The translations under genes and the position numbers were made by a program. From Veillonella rodentium (GTDB lineage Bacteria; Bacillota; Negativicutes; Veillonellales; Veillonellaceae), in the NCBI RefSeq assembly GCF_900187285.1, contig NZ_LT906470.1, positions 1,255,501 through 1,319,500 on the forward strand: 64,000 bases of DNA, read 5' to 3'. A model generated the notes under the pieces. That model was not told the DNA's origin and made no database searches. It was given only the letters and a program-made list of their open reading frames with translations. This document shows positions 27,048 to 36,254 of the stretch, piece after piece. Position 1 is the first letter of the stretch. Each line of letters opens with the position of its first letter.

Positions 27048-27932
27048 CTAGGAAATCAAGCCTTGTACTTCAACGCGAGAAGAGGATGTCATAACCGGTT
27101 TCACGGATTCTCTGGGCGTACTACGTCTACGGTCAGACATGCGAATGGCCTGGCCCAAATGCTTCAGGAATAAATCCTGAACATATGGATTTTCCCCAAG
27201 ACCTTCATTCCAGATAGATACATTATAGCCTTCTTCCGCAAGCAACGCATAAATCGAATCGGAACGTTCACCGCCAAGATAATCCATAAGATGCGTAGAG
27301 CCGATGAGCGCCAACGGTACCACAAGAACGTCTTTGTGACCCATGCGGTCAAGCAATGTAAGAGCCTGCTTAAATGTAGGGAATCCGTTCGTCGTAAACA
27401 CCGCAATATTAGGGGCCGCACCATACATCGCTTTCAGCTGCAACGTACTGAACTCCAACTGATTCTGGCCGTTCGCCATCAATACAACAGATTTATTCAA
27501 CGCTTTTGTATTCACGTGACGAATAATACCTTCTAACGTAGCTTCATAGTCATCCGCATAATTTTTTACACCTAACGATGTAAGAAGCGGTTTTCCGATA
27601 TTCACCTGCGAAAATCCGTAATCGTTACTGTGTAAAAATTTTAGAGCCTGTTTACGCATCAACTGATAACATTGATCCGATACCAATGTAACAGGTTGAA
27701 TGTACACCTCATCCACTCCGATACGTGCAAAGTCCTGCATGATATCTGTGAAAGAAGAAATTTTATCATCATATTTCTCATTCCACTTTTCAACCAGTGC
27801 ATCGGATAAGAATACGCGACGTACCTCCATATCAGCATACATGGTGCGCACTTTTTGTTCTATACTGCCAATGGATTTTTCCACCGCATCTTGATAAATT
27901 GATCCAAAGGATGCAATAATGATACCTTTCAT
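27048..27932 (-). CDS. CbiK-like chelatase paralogue lacking catalytic residues
   Basis: 294 residues, no signal peptide. The whole chain aligns with the CbiK at 25945-26799: same start pattern (GIIIASFGSIYQDA), same segment VYIQP, same VVPLALIGSTH. At the catalytic positions, Glu87/Glu88 are Gln87/Cys88, the first His is Asn154 (MANGQNQ), and only the second His (His214) remains. The protein also has a 30-residue C-terminal tail rich in Arg and Ser. It is intact, with a good ribosome site (GGAGG), promoter palindrome and terminator, so it is probably expressed and has another role, such as binding a tetrapyrrole or metal. Function unknown. Confidence 0.8.
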   Translation of the reverse strand: MKGIIIASFGSIYQDAVEKSIGSIEQKVRTMYADMEVRRVFLSDALVEKWNEKYDDKISSFTDIMQDFARIGVDEVYIQPVTLVSDQCYQLMRKQALKFLHSNDYGFSQVNIGKPLLTSLGVKNYADDYEATLEGIIRHVNTKALNKSVVLMANGQNQLEFSTLQLKAMYGAAPNIAVFTTNGFPTFKQALTLLDRMGHKDVLVVPLALIGSTHLMDYLGGERSDSIYALLAEEGYNVSIWNEGLGENPYVQDLFLKHLGQAIRMSDRRRSTPRESVKPVMTSSSRVEVQGLIS

Positions 27933-27960
27933 ATGTGACCTCCATATTGCTCATACATGA

Positions 27961-27990
27961 AACAATGTTCATAAATGAAAATTGTTATCA
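27961..27990. promoter_or_regulatory. Fur-box-like palindrome at the chelatase-paralogue promoter
   Basis: Two 12-base arms, AACAATGTTCAT and ATGAAAATTGTT, separated by two bases, with 11 of 12 positions complementary (27961-27986). Overlapping it, 27976-27990 reads TGAAAATTGTTATCA, whose complement matches the 7-1-7 Fur consensus TGATAATnATTATCA at 12 of 14 positions. It lies 29-58 bases before the start at 27932, over the likely promoter, so repression by a Fur-family protein is plausible. Confidence 0.5.
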
Positions 27991-28123
27991 ACTACTATGT
28001 AATAATACTACATGATTAGTGCACGGAAGTCAATGAGAAAATTTATCAATTATCCATCAATCTCTACAGTTTATCTTTACTCTGAGCCAAATTTATTATC
28101 GCTATTTATAATTTACAGGATAA

Positions 28124-29032
28124 TTAACTACTTTCTTTTATGCTGCTTCTTATATCCCAACTGCCTTTTACAAATAATCTATAGATTATAAAGATATTTA
28201 AAAATGGAATCGGTAATAATATCAACCAAAAGGTACTATATAAACTATCATGTAATCGACGAGCAAATAACATCAAAATCGAGAAAATAGTATAAAAATA
28301 TAGTAAGAAAAATATCCCCAAAGATATAGGTGTAAGCCAGGCTACTCCAATTGCATTTTTAAACGTAAGAAGAATTGATAATATATTTACATTTAAAGTC
28401 ATAATTGTACTTAATGAAGCGACGCCTATAATTGCTTCTACACGTTTAGCTCTACCATTGAAACAAAATAATTGATAAATATAGATATCCATTAAATATT
28501 CTAGAATTCCCTTTTCATTAGCTAATGCTATCTTAGAACTTAAATATCCAATAGAGCATTCTGAAGAAACCATCTGAACACGACTATCTCCATATTTATT
28601 GTGAAATTGATTACTAGGTAAAAAATACAGCAATACTAGAGGAATGAAAATAATGGCTAATTCAACAAGGAAGATTTGTTCAAAAAAGGACACATATAAC
28701 CCTTCAACAGAATATAACTCATAATAATATCGAGCATATACGACGCCGCCTATTAAACTCCATATACATAACCATTTTCCTGAGCATCCAAAATCATGCA
28801 GTCTACGCCTACTTAATTCTAATACTACTCCCACCCCCAATAACTTATAAATGTATCTTACATAATACATTAACTCACAATCTAGGGATAAATTATTAAT
28901 AACTCCATTCCCGATAAAATAGGTAAAAAAACAGCCTATTAAAATAAATAAAAAATCATTTCTACGGATTCTTGTATTATGCAATAAATCATATATATTT
29001 TGTTTTAATAGGGCTGTCTCTCTATCTATCAT
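28124..29032 (-). CDS. Membrane protein with two DUF805 domains; candidate CDI immunity protein
   Basis: 302 residues from ATG at 29032. Two tandem DUF805-like halves, each with the RRLHD signature (residues about 76-80 and 258-262), several hydrophobic spans per half, and a closing LPIPFLNIFIIYRLFVKGS. The ATG lies inside the last codons of the exoprotein gene (11-base overlap), and AGGAAG within that gene is its ribosome site, so translation is coupled. AT-rich like the 3' end of the exoprotein gene and unlike the flanking genes. In CDI loci the gene in this position encodes immunity; a multi-spanning immunity protein would suit a toxin acting at the inner membrane. That role is inference; DUF805 itself has no known function. 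Confidence 0.6.
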   Translation of the reverse strand: MIDRETALLKQNIYDLLHNTRIRRNDFLFILIGCFFTYFIGNGVINNLSLDCELMYYVRYIYKLLGVGVVLELSRRRLHDFGCSGKWLCIWSLIGGVVYARYYYELYSVEGLYVSFFEQIFLVELAIIFIPLVLLYFLPSNQFHNKYGDSRVQMVSSECSIGYLSSKIALANEKGILEYLMDIYIYQLFCFNGRAKRVEAIIGVASLSTIMTLNVNILSILLTFKNAIGVAWLTPISLGIFFLLYFYTIFSILMLFARRLHDSLYSTFWLILLPIPFLNIFIIYRLFVKGSWDIRSSIKESS

Positions 29033-32000
29033 CTGTTTCTTCCTCATAAAAATCTTCGTCAAATATAGATTTTTTTATAGCAACAAAGGTTCCACTATTA
29101 GTAAATACTTCTTTTTGCCCATATTTTCCCTCTTTAACAAAATATTTTTTACCATCACTTCGATTAATATATTTTTTCCCTTGACCTCGATATATTTCTG
29201 CAGCTGCCTCAGCCCTCATATTATCAATGTCCATATTAGGAAGTGATTTACTAACCAATGCCTCATCTTCTTCTGATACATCAGATTTAACCTCATAAGT
29301 ATTAGTATATTCCGCTTCAATGCCTATTGGAACTCCATTCATATAATTAGATATATCATATACAGTATGATTACGGATTTGATCCGGTCCATATATATTA
29401 TAATTTGAGTCCTCCACTTTTTTTAGAGTAACGATAGAGTTAGGATCATTGAAGTCTAAAGTTGTATGTAAAACCTTAAATCGTGAATTATTTGTATCAA
29501 TATCTCTATTATCAAATGGAACCGTTGTTTTATCAAATCCCATTCCCAAAAAAGCAATCCCACTATTTTCACTATTGTCCACTATATATGTATCTGGAAT
29601 AGAATCTTTTATTACACCTGAAACTTTTAACAACTTAGTCAAATTTAAACTAGGATTAGCTCCAATAGTTCTATACACGGTATTAGGCTTATCCCCTGCC
29701 CTAACTTTATAAACAACTCCAAATAAATTCATAGAATGTTCCTTGCCTTTTTCTACTCTTGATAATTCTATATTTACATCATCAGTAGAATGTTTAAACA
29801 TTGCATTTATAAGATCCTTATTTTTGTTATTTTTAAAATATTCCGTTTCTGCATGTCTTGCTGCTTCTAACGATGGTTTCGGATTATAATGCCACCCAGT
29901 AGTACTGCTCCCCGTATAAAATGCACCATCAGCCCCTAGTTTAGTGGGATAGCCTTGTGTCTCTAATAACTGCCCCCAAGTCATTCCTAATGAAACAGTA
30001 GATCCATCACTATATTCATTATAAGCCATTAAAGTATCTTTATCATACCAAGTATCCCTCACATAGGGTTCACTCTCTCTTCGTTTCATATCTTCAGAAA
30101 CTGCACGTGAAAATGCTTCACTATATTCACCTTGAGACTCAATATGCCCTTTTGATTTATACGTCCATTCATTCCAAGGATGTACCTTTCCCATAGGTTC
30201 ATCAATATTAGTCCAACTCAGATCCGAATTAATTAAGACTTCCTGTCCTTCTAATTGATGTCCTTTTTCAGGATTTTGTACAACAACGCCAGAAATAAAA
30301 TCAGTACTTAATACCGATGGATCGACCAGTTCATCGCCAGCTCTACTTCTCTTATACACGCCACCATCTAAAGCAATAATATAATATGATTCAAACTCAG
30401 ATAACTCATCAGACTGTTTCATCCTACCATATGCATTATCTCGAGTCCCATACTGCGCTTCAGCCGCCCCGGTAATAACAGGTTTTCCTAATCCCGCATT
30501 TACTACTGCCCCTACGCCGGCACTGAGCCATTGCGCCACAGCAGGATTTGTCTTGGCAACCTTTTGAATGTCACCAATTAACGCCTCATTGGTAACTCCG
30601 GCATAGAAACCGCTGCCCGGCTTATTACCGGCAACTCGAGCGGATACTTCCGCCACTACACCATGAGCAATCGCTTTAGCCACTTTCTCTTCTTTAGTTT
30701 TCGGTTCCCAATAATGCAATTGTTCAAATGCATCTTTAGCAAAGAGCCGAGCTAATTCCTGTCGTTCCTCTACTTTCTTTTTATCAAAGATCGTATCCAG
30801 TTTATTAAGACTATTAGCGGTATCTCTAGAAATCGAACGTATATCTACAGATTCATCATGTACAGTTATTGTACCATCAGCAATAGCAGATTTGGTAGTG
30901 CTATGTGCGGAATCCTTCGATTCAGGTAATAATTTCGGTAAAAGTCCTAACGAATTATATACCGCATCTTGTCCCGCTTGACTTAGCGACTTAAAGTTTC
31001 CTATATGGTTATAACTCACACCTGTATTCTTCGAAGAGTACTCAGCCGTATTTTCAATATCTTTCATCGCTAAGCGACCGGTAGATACTACATTCTTTTC
31101 TGTAGCAGCTTTACTATCTATAACAGCCCCTTCTAATGTGGTAGTACCTTTTGTAGTAATTGTATAACCATCCTTACCGGCAAAGATACCGGCTTGCTCC
31201 GTTACACCGGCATAGTTGCTACGCATATCTCCTTTAGAATGCTCACCGAAAATATTACCTAATTGAGTTCCATTTGTAGAAACACTAAATCCTGTATTTT
31301 TCTGTTTCCCCACATAGGTCTCTTTATCCTGTAAACTTTGAATATATAAATTACCACCTACGTTGGCAACAACTCTATCACCTTTGACTGTAGAGCCTAT
31401 TACATTCGTATCTTTACCGGAAATCATATTGACCGTATTAGCTGTTATTCGAGAAGGTGCGTATGATACTTTCTCGGTATTTTCTCGTTGCATACCTTTA
31501 TTATAATTAGCATCAAAGCCTAACATACCTCCACCATTCACACTTATATTAGCCCCTACGGACCAGCTTTTCGTATCATTATTTTCTGTTTTACGACTTG
31601 TATTAGTTGCGGCTTGCAAATTAATCGTATTATCAGCTACTACATCAACCGTTTTACCTTGTATCGTTTCACCTATAGCCGTGATCGTTCCTGTATTCAG
31701 TGCATTAGATTTCGCTAATAAGGAAGTAGTATTATTGGATATAATCTTACCACCTGCATAGTCGCGATCATGTAATTCAGTAACGCTCTTGCTGTAACTG
31801 GATCCAATGCCGACATGAATATTAGCTAACCCATCCTTCTTAGCACGCTTTTGTGCTTTATATTGAGACTGATCCCCCTGTATATCAGCCATTTCATTAA
31901 AACCTGTCTGATACTCCTGGGCACCTTCTACAGCGAACCGGTCACGCATTCCTGTTACGGTCTTCAGTTGTTTTTCAGTTAACTGTCCGGATGATGCCAA

Positions 32001-35000
32001 CCGATCGAGTCTCGCACTAAAATCCATTTTTTGCAGTCCGGAATCCATTAAACTATCTGCATGATTAACAACATTAGCCGGCGTATATGCCCTATATTCG
32101 TTAATATTAGTAAGTCCTTTACGTAATTCTTTACCAGCCTCTACATATTCAAGCGCTGCCAATCGTTTATCATGTCGATCTTTTCCTTTTTGTTGCAACG
32201 CATAGGCACCATTAAGAGCTGATGCAATAGAGCCTCCTAAACTTACAGTTAAACCGGAAGTTTTAACTTCATGTGTCTGCTTTATATCAGCCGTATTATG
32301 TTTGCCGTCAAGGACCATATCCGGCGCCTGTACCGTTGCATTTGTACCTGCTAATATAGAAGCGCTTGTCAAATGAGCGGCCTCATTCGCATGAATGGCA
32401 ACTTTTCCTTTAGCTGCCCCAATTAATGTTTCTACCTGATTCGTATACTTTCCATCCAGTGTATCCGTTACTTTTTTACTGCCTATAGTAAAGCCTATAC
32501 CGGCACTCATCAAACCTGTTTTCTTGCTGTGTTCATAGATATCATCGCGCTGTCTTTCTTCACCGGAATCTGTACGCACATCATGTCCCGCAGTAATGTT
32601 TACATCCTTCGTACCCAATACATTAGCCCCCGTTAAGGACACATCATGGTTGGCTTTCATATCAATAGCATTGCCACCGATGGTTGAAGATAAAACACCC
32701 GTATGTTCATGATCAGTACGTAGCGTACGCACTGTTTTAGATAATAAGCTCTTTTCCTTATACTTAATACCATATTCATCACGGCTATAGCTTTCACCGG
32801 GTGTCACATTCACATCATGTCCGGCTGCCATCGTCGTTGTACCCTGCTCACTATTTACGACACCGTTGCGAACAGATACATCATGACCGGCACGAATAGC
32901 CACATCACCATCACCTAGAACGGTCGTACCTAATTCAGTACGACGTTCCGTACGGTTATAATTATCGCTGTTGACGGTCATATCTTTTTTCGCAGCCAGC
33001 TGTTCCGTACCGAGATTCACATCATGGCCGGCCGTGATGTCCATCGTTGTATTAGCACCGCCATGAACCAAGGCCCCTTTGAGATGTATATCACGATTGG
33101 CGGCAATAGATAATTGTCCGCCCGGTTCAGATACACCTACTGTACCTTGACGACGAACTACATCCTGATTCGACAAAGCCTTAACACGAGCGCCCACATT
33201 CACATCCCGACCTGCACTCACCACAACGTGTGTATCGCCATGAATAGCCCCCGTAGTATTCACATCCTGCTTCGCTGCAACCGCCACAGTACGTCCGTCA
33301 ATCGTACCGGTATTATGGATATTCTGTCCATTCAATACAATGGTATCGGCAGTCATCACACCTTGGTTTTGTATATCAACATCGGTCTCGCTTACAATCG
33401 TGCGACCACTGATGAGACCGCCCATAGCATTCAGACTCTTTGCAGATTGTTTCGCTAAGTATACTTTTGGATAGAGAACTTGCTGTTCTTTACCATTGAC
33501 AACCATCGTTTTCGTTTCGAGCCATACCATGTCCGTTGTAATCGCCTGCATTTGTGCATCAGACAAGGTAATCCCCGGCGTTAAATTAAACTGTTTGCCA
33601 TAGGCAATGCCCGCCTCAAGAAGCGCTTTATACTCCATCTCATTATCTGTATAACCGGTCAAATATTGGCGACCGGTAGCAGCGAGAATCTGCTGATTCA
33701 CCAATTGTTGTTCATAGAAACCGTCACCTAAACGCTTAAGACGACGGTCAGGGTCCTGATTAAGGGCATCGATCATATATTGAGAGGATAAAAATTGTTT
33801 GCGGTCCGTGAAAGCCGGATCTGTCTCCACCAGGGCATTGGCGGTAATCTCCGGATGAATTCTGTAGAGTGATTCCGTAGGTAATGATAACCCATCAATC
33901 GTGCCGCTACGCTTACCGTTTCCTTTACCCAGACCATATGGATCTAAACTCTCACTTACCTTAGCCATTGTTGAAGCCGACAGCACATCCTCTGCATGAT
34001 CTTTTACGACACCCACAGGTTTAACATTCTGTTCGGTAACAGACGGTGTCATAAACACTTCATCCTTCCAGTACCGACGACGTTTATGACCTATACCACT
34101 GGACTTTCTAACCCGTTTAGTATAACTTTCCTGCGTTGTACCTGTCGCAATCGTTTTCTCACTGACTTCATCAGATTGATTATCTATCGCACCATAAGTA
34201 CGTACAGTTCCACCCGCTACGATACGGCTATTCGTATTATGGATAGCACCGGATACAGTCATATCCCCACCGCTGCTGATGATTCCCGGATCATCATGGG
34301 TAATGTCAGTATGGGTATGTTCAGTTTGACTACGAATAATAGTAAACTTATGAACACGATTTTCATCCTTATCCATTTCTTTGTTATACGCTTCATCTTC
34401 TGCACTATGTACCGGTATAACACGAGGTGTACCATAGCCACCATTATTATCAGCATACGGGAACTCTGATTTATCAAACACTTGCCCTTCCAGCTTATGA
34501 TTCGGATCATTCACTTTAAGCTTATCAGGATTGTTAGTCACACCGTCAGAAACACGCTTAGCTCCAAATGCCGCATTCTCATTTTTTACCACAGGCGTAT
34601 CAATCGTCATAGCCCCTGCGGATTTAATCGTAGCACCGGTATTCGTCAGGTCCTCTTTAGCTGTCACACGCATAGACCCGCTACTATATATAAGCCCTCT
34701 GCCTTCATTTTTTATATGCTTCGCGTCAACATCCACCTCTTTGCGACCTGCTATGGTACCTGATGTATGACCAGCAAACTCTGTTTCGATAGCAGTCAAC
34801 TGTGTTTGTGCCTCATCATATGCTTTTGTAAGGTGTTGGATACGTTGTTTGTGAGCAGCTAACTCTTCTTGAGTTTTGTACGCAGTTACGTCCGCATTCC
34901 ATTCATCATCGAGTGCTTTCTTTGCCGCTTTTAATGCGTCCCCGGCTTTATGATATCGTTCTTCTAATTCGCGATTTGTATGGTTATTAACGTGATTAGC

Positions 35001-36098
35001 TTTAATAGATACAACATCCCCATACACACGTCCACCATCATGGTTGTCTACAGTGCCCGCTTCCACATGTGTAGTATCTCCGGAGTTAATAAGACCTGCA
35101 TTATCTACCGTCGTTTGACTCTCTACGGTAGCGCTTGCATCACCTTGTACAATTCCGGATGCCCCTACTGTAACAGCTTGTCCTGATATAGCCGTATTAC
35201 CGTTACTCGTCACGCCACCACTAACAACAATACGACCATCACTGGTAATATTCGTAGCTTTTGCAGCACTGACGACACCTTTCACATTCACACCCAGTCC
35301 GGTATTACTACCCTTCATGGTAATGGCATTGGCATACATGCCACCGATAGCCGCTACATCCAAGCCAACTTGATTGGACGTGCCTATGCGCTGTGTATCT
35401 AACGTATTCGCATCCACAACATTCTTACCGGTACGGACATCCGCCTCATTGGCCCATACTCCGGCATTAATGTGGGCCGTTTCCGTTAAAATCTGTAATG
35501 CATTAGCCCCTTTGGCGTTTAACCCTTTTCCATTAACCGATACCGCACCTTGTTCTACACGATAAGTTTGAATATTACCGTCCCCATTGAACTCCGGTTT
35601 CCCTGTCGTCAATACAGCACGGTCTGTATTAATAAACCCGCCGCCATCAATACTGATACCATTCGGATTAGCCACCACTACCGAGGCCTTTTGTCCTGCC
35701 ACCTCGATAAAACCTTTCATAGCAGTTGGATTCGTAGAGGTTACCTCATTAAGAATCACACGTGCCGCACCACGAGCCATATTAGCATTCCCCGGTATAT
35801 AACCGGCGAGCGTAGTATTGGACATACCATATGAATTATTTAAAATAGTCCCGGACTCAGGCACATTAAACTTCGTATAATCGTTGCGAGATACACCACC
35901 GGCCGTAGGACCTGTTACATTAACTAACGTCACACCATTACCGGCCTGAGTGACTTGAGCCTGACGATCTTGAGGGGCCTGGCGATCCACTTCAATCGGA
36001 TGTTCCGCATACGAAAAAGGCATCACAACAGGATCCACAACTAATAATCCCATCGTGAGCCATATAGCAATTTTATATTGTAATGATTTCTGTTTCAT
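29022..36098 (-). CDS. Two-partner secretion exoprotein, filamentous haemagglutinin/CdiA-like
   Basis: 2358 residues from ATG at 36098 with GGAGAAGAGAG upstream. N-terminal signal sequence (KIAIWLTMGLLVVDPVVMPFSYA), then a TPS secretion domain with NPNG at residues 144-147, VTGPTAGGVSRNDYTKFNV and the usual right-handed beta-helix pattern. A central region repeats AGHDV-type motifs (AGHDVNLG, AGHDVSVR, AGHDVNVT, ANHDVSLT), as in haemagglutinin repeats. A pretoxin-like stretch (PAVAQWLSAGVGAVVNAGLGKP) comes before residue ~1886; beyond it about 470 residues are AT-rich and match no domain I recognise. No VENN motif seen. Secreted through the TpsB encoded upstream. Either an adhesin or a contact-dependent toxin carrier. 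Confidence 0.88.
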   Translation of the reverse strand: MKQKSLQYKIAIWLTMGLLVVDPVVMPFSYAEHPIEVDRQAPQDRQAQVTQAGNGVTLVNVTGPTAGGVSRNDYTKFNVPESGTILNNSYGMSNTTLAGYIPGNANMARGAARVILNEVTSTNPTAMKGFIEVAGQKASVVVANPNGISIDGGGFINTDRAVLTTGKPEFNGDGNIQTYRVEQGAVSVNGKGLNAKGANALQILTETAHINAGVWANEADVRTGKNVVDANTLDTQRIGTSNQVGLDVAAIGGMYANAITMKGSNTGLGVNVKGVVSAAKATNITSDGRIVVSGGVTSNGNTAISGQAVTVGASGIVQGDASATVESQTTVDNAGLINSGDTTHVEAGTVDNHDGGRVYGDVVSIKANHVNNHTNRELEERYHKAGDALKAAKKALDDEWNADVTAYKTQEELAAHKQRIQHLTKAYDEAQTQLTAIETEFAGHTSGTIAGRKEVDVDAKHIKNEGRGLIYSSGSMRVTAKEDLTNTGATIKSAGAMTIDTPVVKNENAAFGAKRVSDGVTNNPDKLKVNDPNHKLEGQVFDKSEFPYADNNGGYGTPRVIPVHSAEDEAYNKEMDKDENRVHKFTIIRSQTEHTHTDITHDDPGIISSGGDMTVSGAIHNTNSRIVAGGTVRTYGAIDNQSDEVSEKTIATGTTQESYTKRVRKSSGIGHKRRRYWKDEVFMTPSVTEQNVKPVGVVKDHAEDVLSASTMAKVSESLDPYGLGKGNGKRSGTIDGLSLPTESLYRIHPEITANALVETDPAFTDRKQFLSSQYMIDALNQDPDRRLKRLGDGFYEQQLVNQQILAATGRQYLTGYTDNEMEYKALLEAGIAYGKQFNLTPGITLSDAQMQAITTDMVWLETKTMVVNGKEQQVLYPKVYLAKQSAKSLNAMGGLISGRTIVSETDVDIQNQGVMTADTIVLNGQNIHNTGTIDGRTVAVAAKQDVNTTGAIHGDTHVVVSAGRDVNVGARVKALSNQDVVRRQGTVGVSEPGGQLSIAANRDIHLKGALVHGGANTTMDITAGHDVNLGTEQLAAKKDMTVNSDNYNRTERRTELGTTVLGDGDVAIRAGHDVSVRNGVVNSEQGTTTMAAGHDVNVTPGESYSRDEYGIKYKEKSLLSKTVRTLRTDHEHTGVLSSTIGGNAIDMKANHDVSLTGANVLGTKDVNITAGHDVRTDSGEERQRDDIYEHSKKTGLMSAGIGFTIGSKKVTDTLDGKYTNQVETLIGAAKGKVAIHANEAAHLTSASILAGTNATVQAPDMVLDGKHNTADIKQTHEVKTSGLTVSLGGSIASALNGAYALQQKGKDRHDKRLAALEYVEAGKELRKGLTNINEYRAYTPANVVNHADSLMDSGLQKMDFSARLDRLASSGQLTEKQLKTVTGMRDRFAVEGAQEYQTGFNEMADIQGDQSQYKAQKRAKKDGLANIHVGIGSSYSKSVTELHDRDYAGGKIISNNTTSLLAKSNALNTGTITAIGETIQGKTVDVVADNTINLQAATNTSRKTENNDTKSWSVGANISVNGGGMLGFDANYNKGMQRENTEKVSYAPSRITANTVNMISGKDTNVIGSTVKGDRVVANVGGNLYIQSLQDKETYVGKQKNTGFSVSTNGTQLGNIFGEHSKGDMRSNYAGVTEQAGIFAGKDGYTITTKGTTTLEGAVIDSKAATEKNVVSTGRLAMKDIENTAEYSSKNTGVSYNHIGNFKSLSQAGQDAVYNSLGLLPKLLPESKDSAHSTTKSAIADGTITVHDESVDIRSISRDTANSLNKLDTIFDKKKVEERQELARLFAKDAFEQLHYWEPKTKEEKVAKAIAHGVVAEVSARVAGNKPGSGFYAGVTNEALIGDIQKVAKTNPAVAQWLSAGVGAVVNAGLGKPVITGAAEAQYGTRDNAYGRMKQSDELSEFESYYIIALDGGVYKRSRAGDELVDPSVLSTDFISGVVVQNPEKGHQLEGQEVLINSDLSWTNIDEPMGKVHPWNEWTYKSKGHIESQGEYSEAFSRAVSEDMKRRESEPYVRDTWYDKDTLMAYNEYSDGSTVSLGMTWGQLLETQGYPTKLGADGAFYTGSSTTGWHYNPKPSLEAARHAETEYFKNNKNKDLINAMFKHSTDDVNIELSRVEKGKEHSMNLFGVVYKVRAGDKPNTVYRTIGANPSLNLTKLLKVSGVIKDSIPDTYIVDNSENSGIAFLGMGFDKTTVPFDNRDIDTNNSRFKVLHTTLDFNDPNSIVTLKKVEDSNYNIYGPDQIRNHTVYDISNYMNGVPIGIEAEYTNTYEVKSDVSEEDEALVSKSLPNMDIDNMRAEAAAEIYRGQGKKYINRSDGKKYFVKEGKYGQKEVFTNSGTFVAIKKSIFDEDFYEEETDDR

Positions 36099-36148
36099 AC
36101 AGCTCTCTTCTCCACACATAATAATACACTATACATTGTATATAGCAG

Positions 36149-36173
36149 GCGGCATACACTATAGCATACCGCC
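36149..36173 (-). other. Hairpin between the TpsB and exoprotein genes
   Basis: GGCGGCAT...ATACCGCC forms an imperfect stem in the 156-bp gap between the two genes. No U-tract follows, so it may shape relative expression within one transcript rather than end it. Confidence 0.3.
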
Positions 36174-36254
36174 AGTTCAATACACATAACGACTACTGAA
36201 CAGTACAACTGCATCATGCTTGCATTCACGCATATACAACTGTATTGTCAATGC

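Noticed and set aside
27048-27932. The cbiK paralogue as a pseudogene
   Set aside because: The frame is intact at full length with ribosome site, operator and terminator; only catalytic residues are changed.
33114-34763. Several 80-157-codon plus-strand frames within the exoprotein gene
   Set aside because: Shadows of a long repetitive gene; no ribosome sites or recognisable domains.
29022-36098. Repeats in the exoprotein gene as a possible CRISPR array
   Set aside because: They are degenerate AGHDV-type coding repeats without regular spacers.
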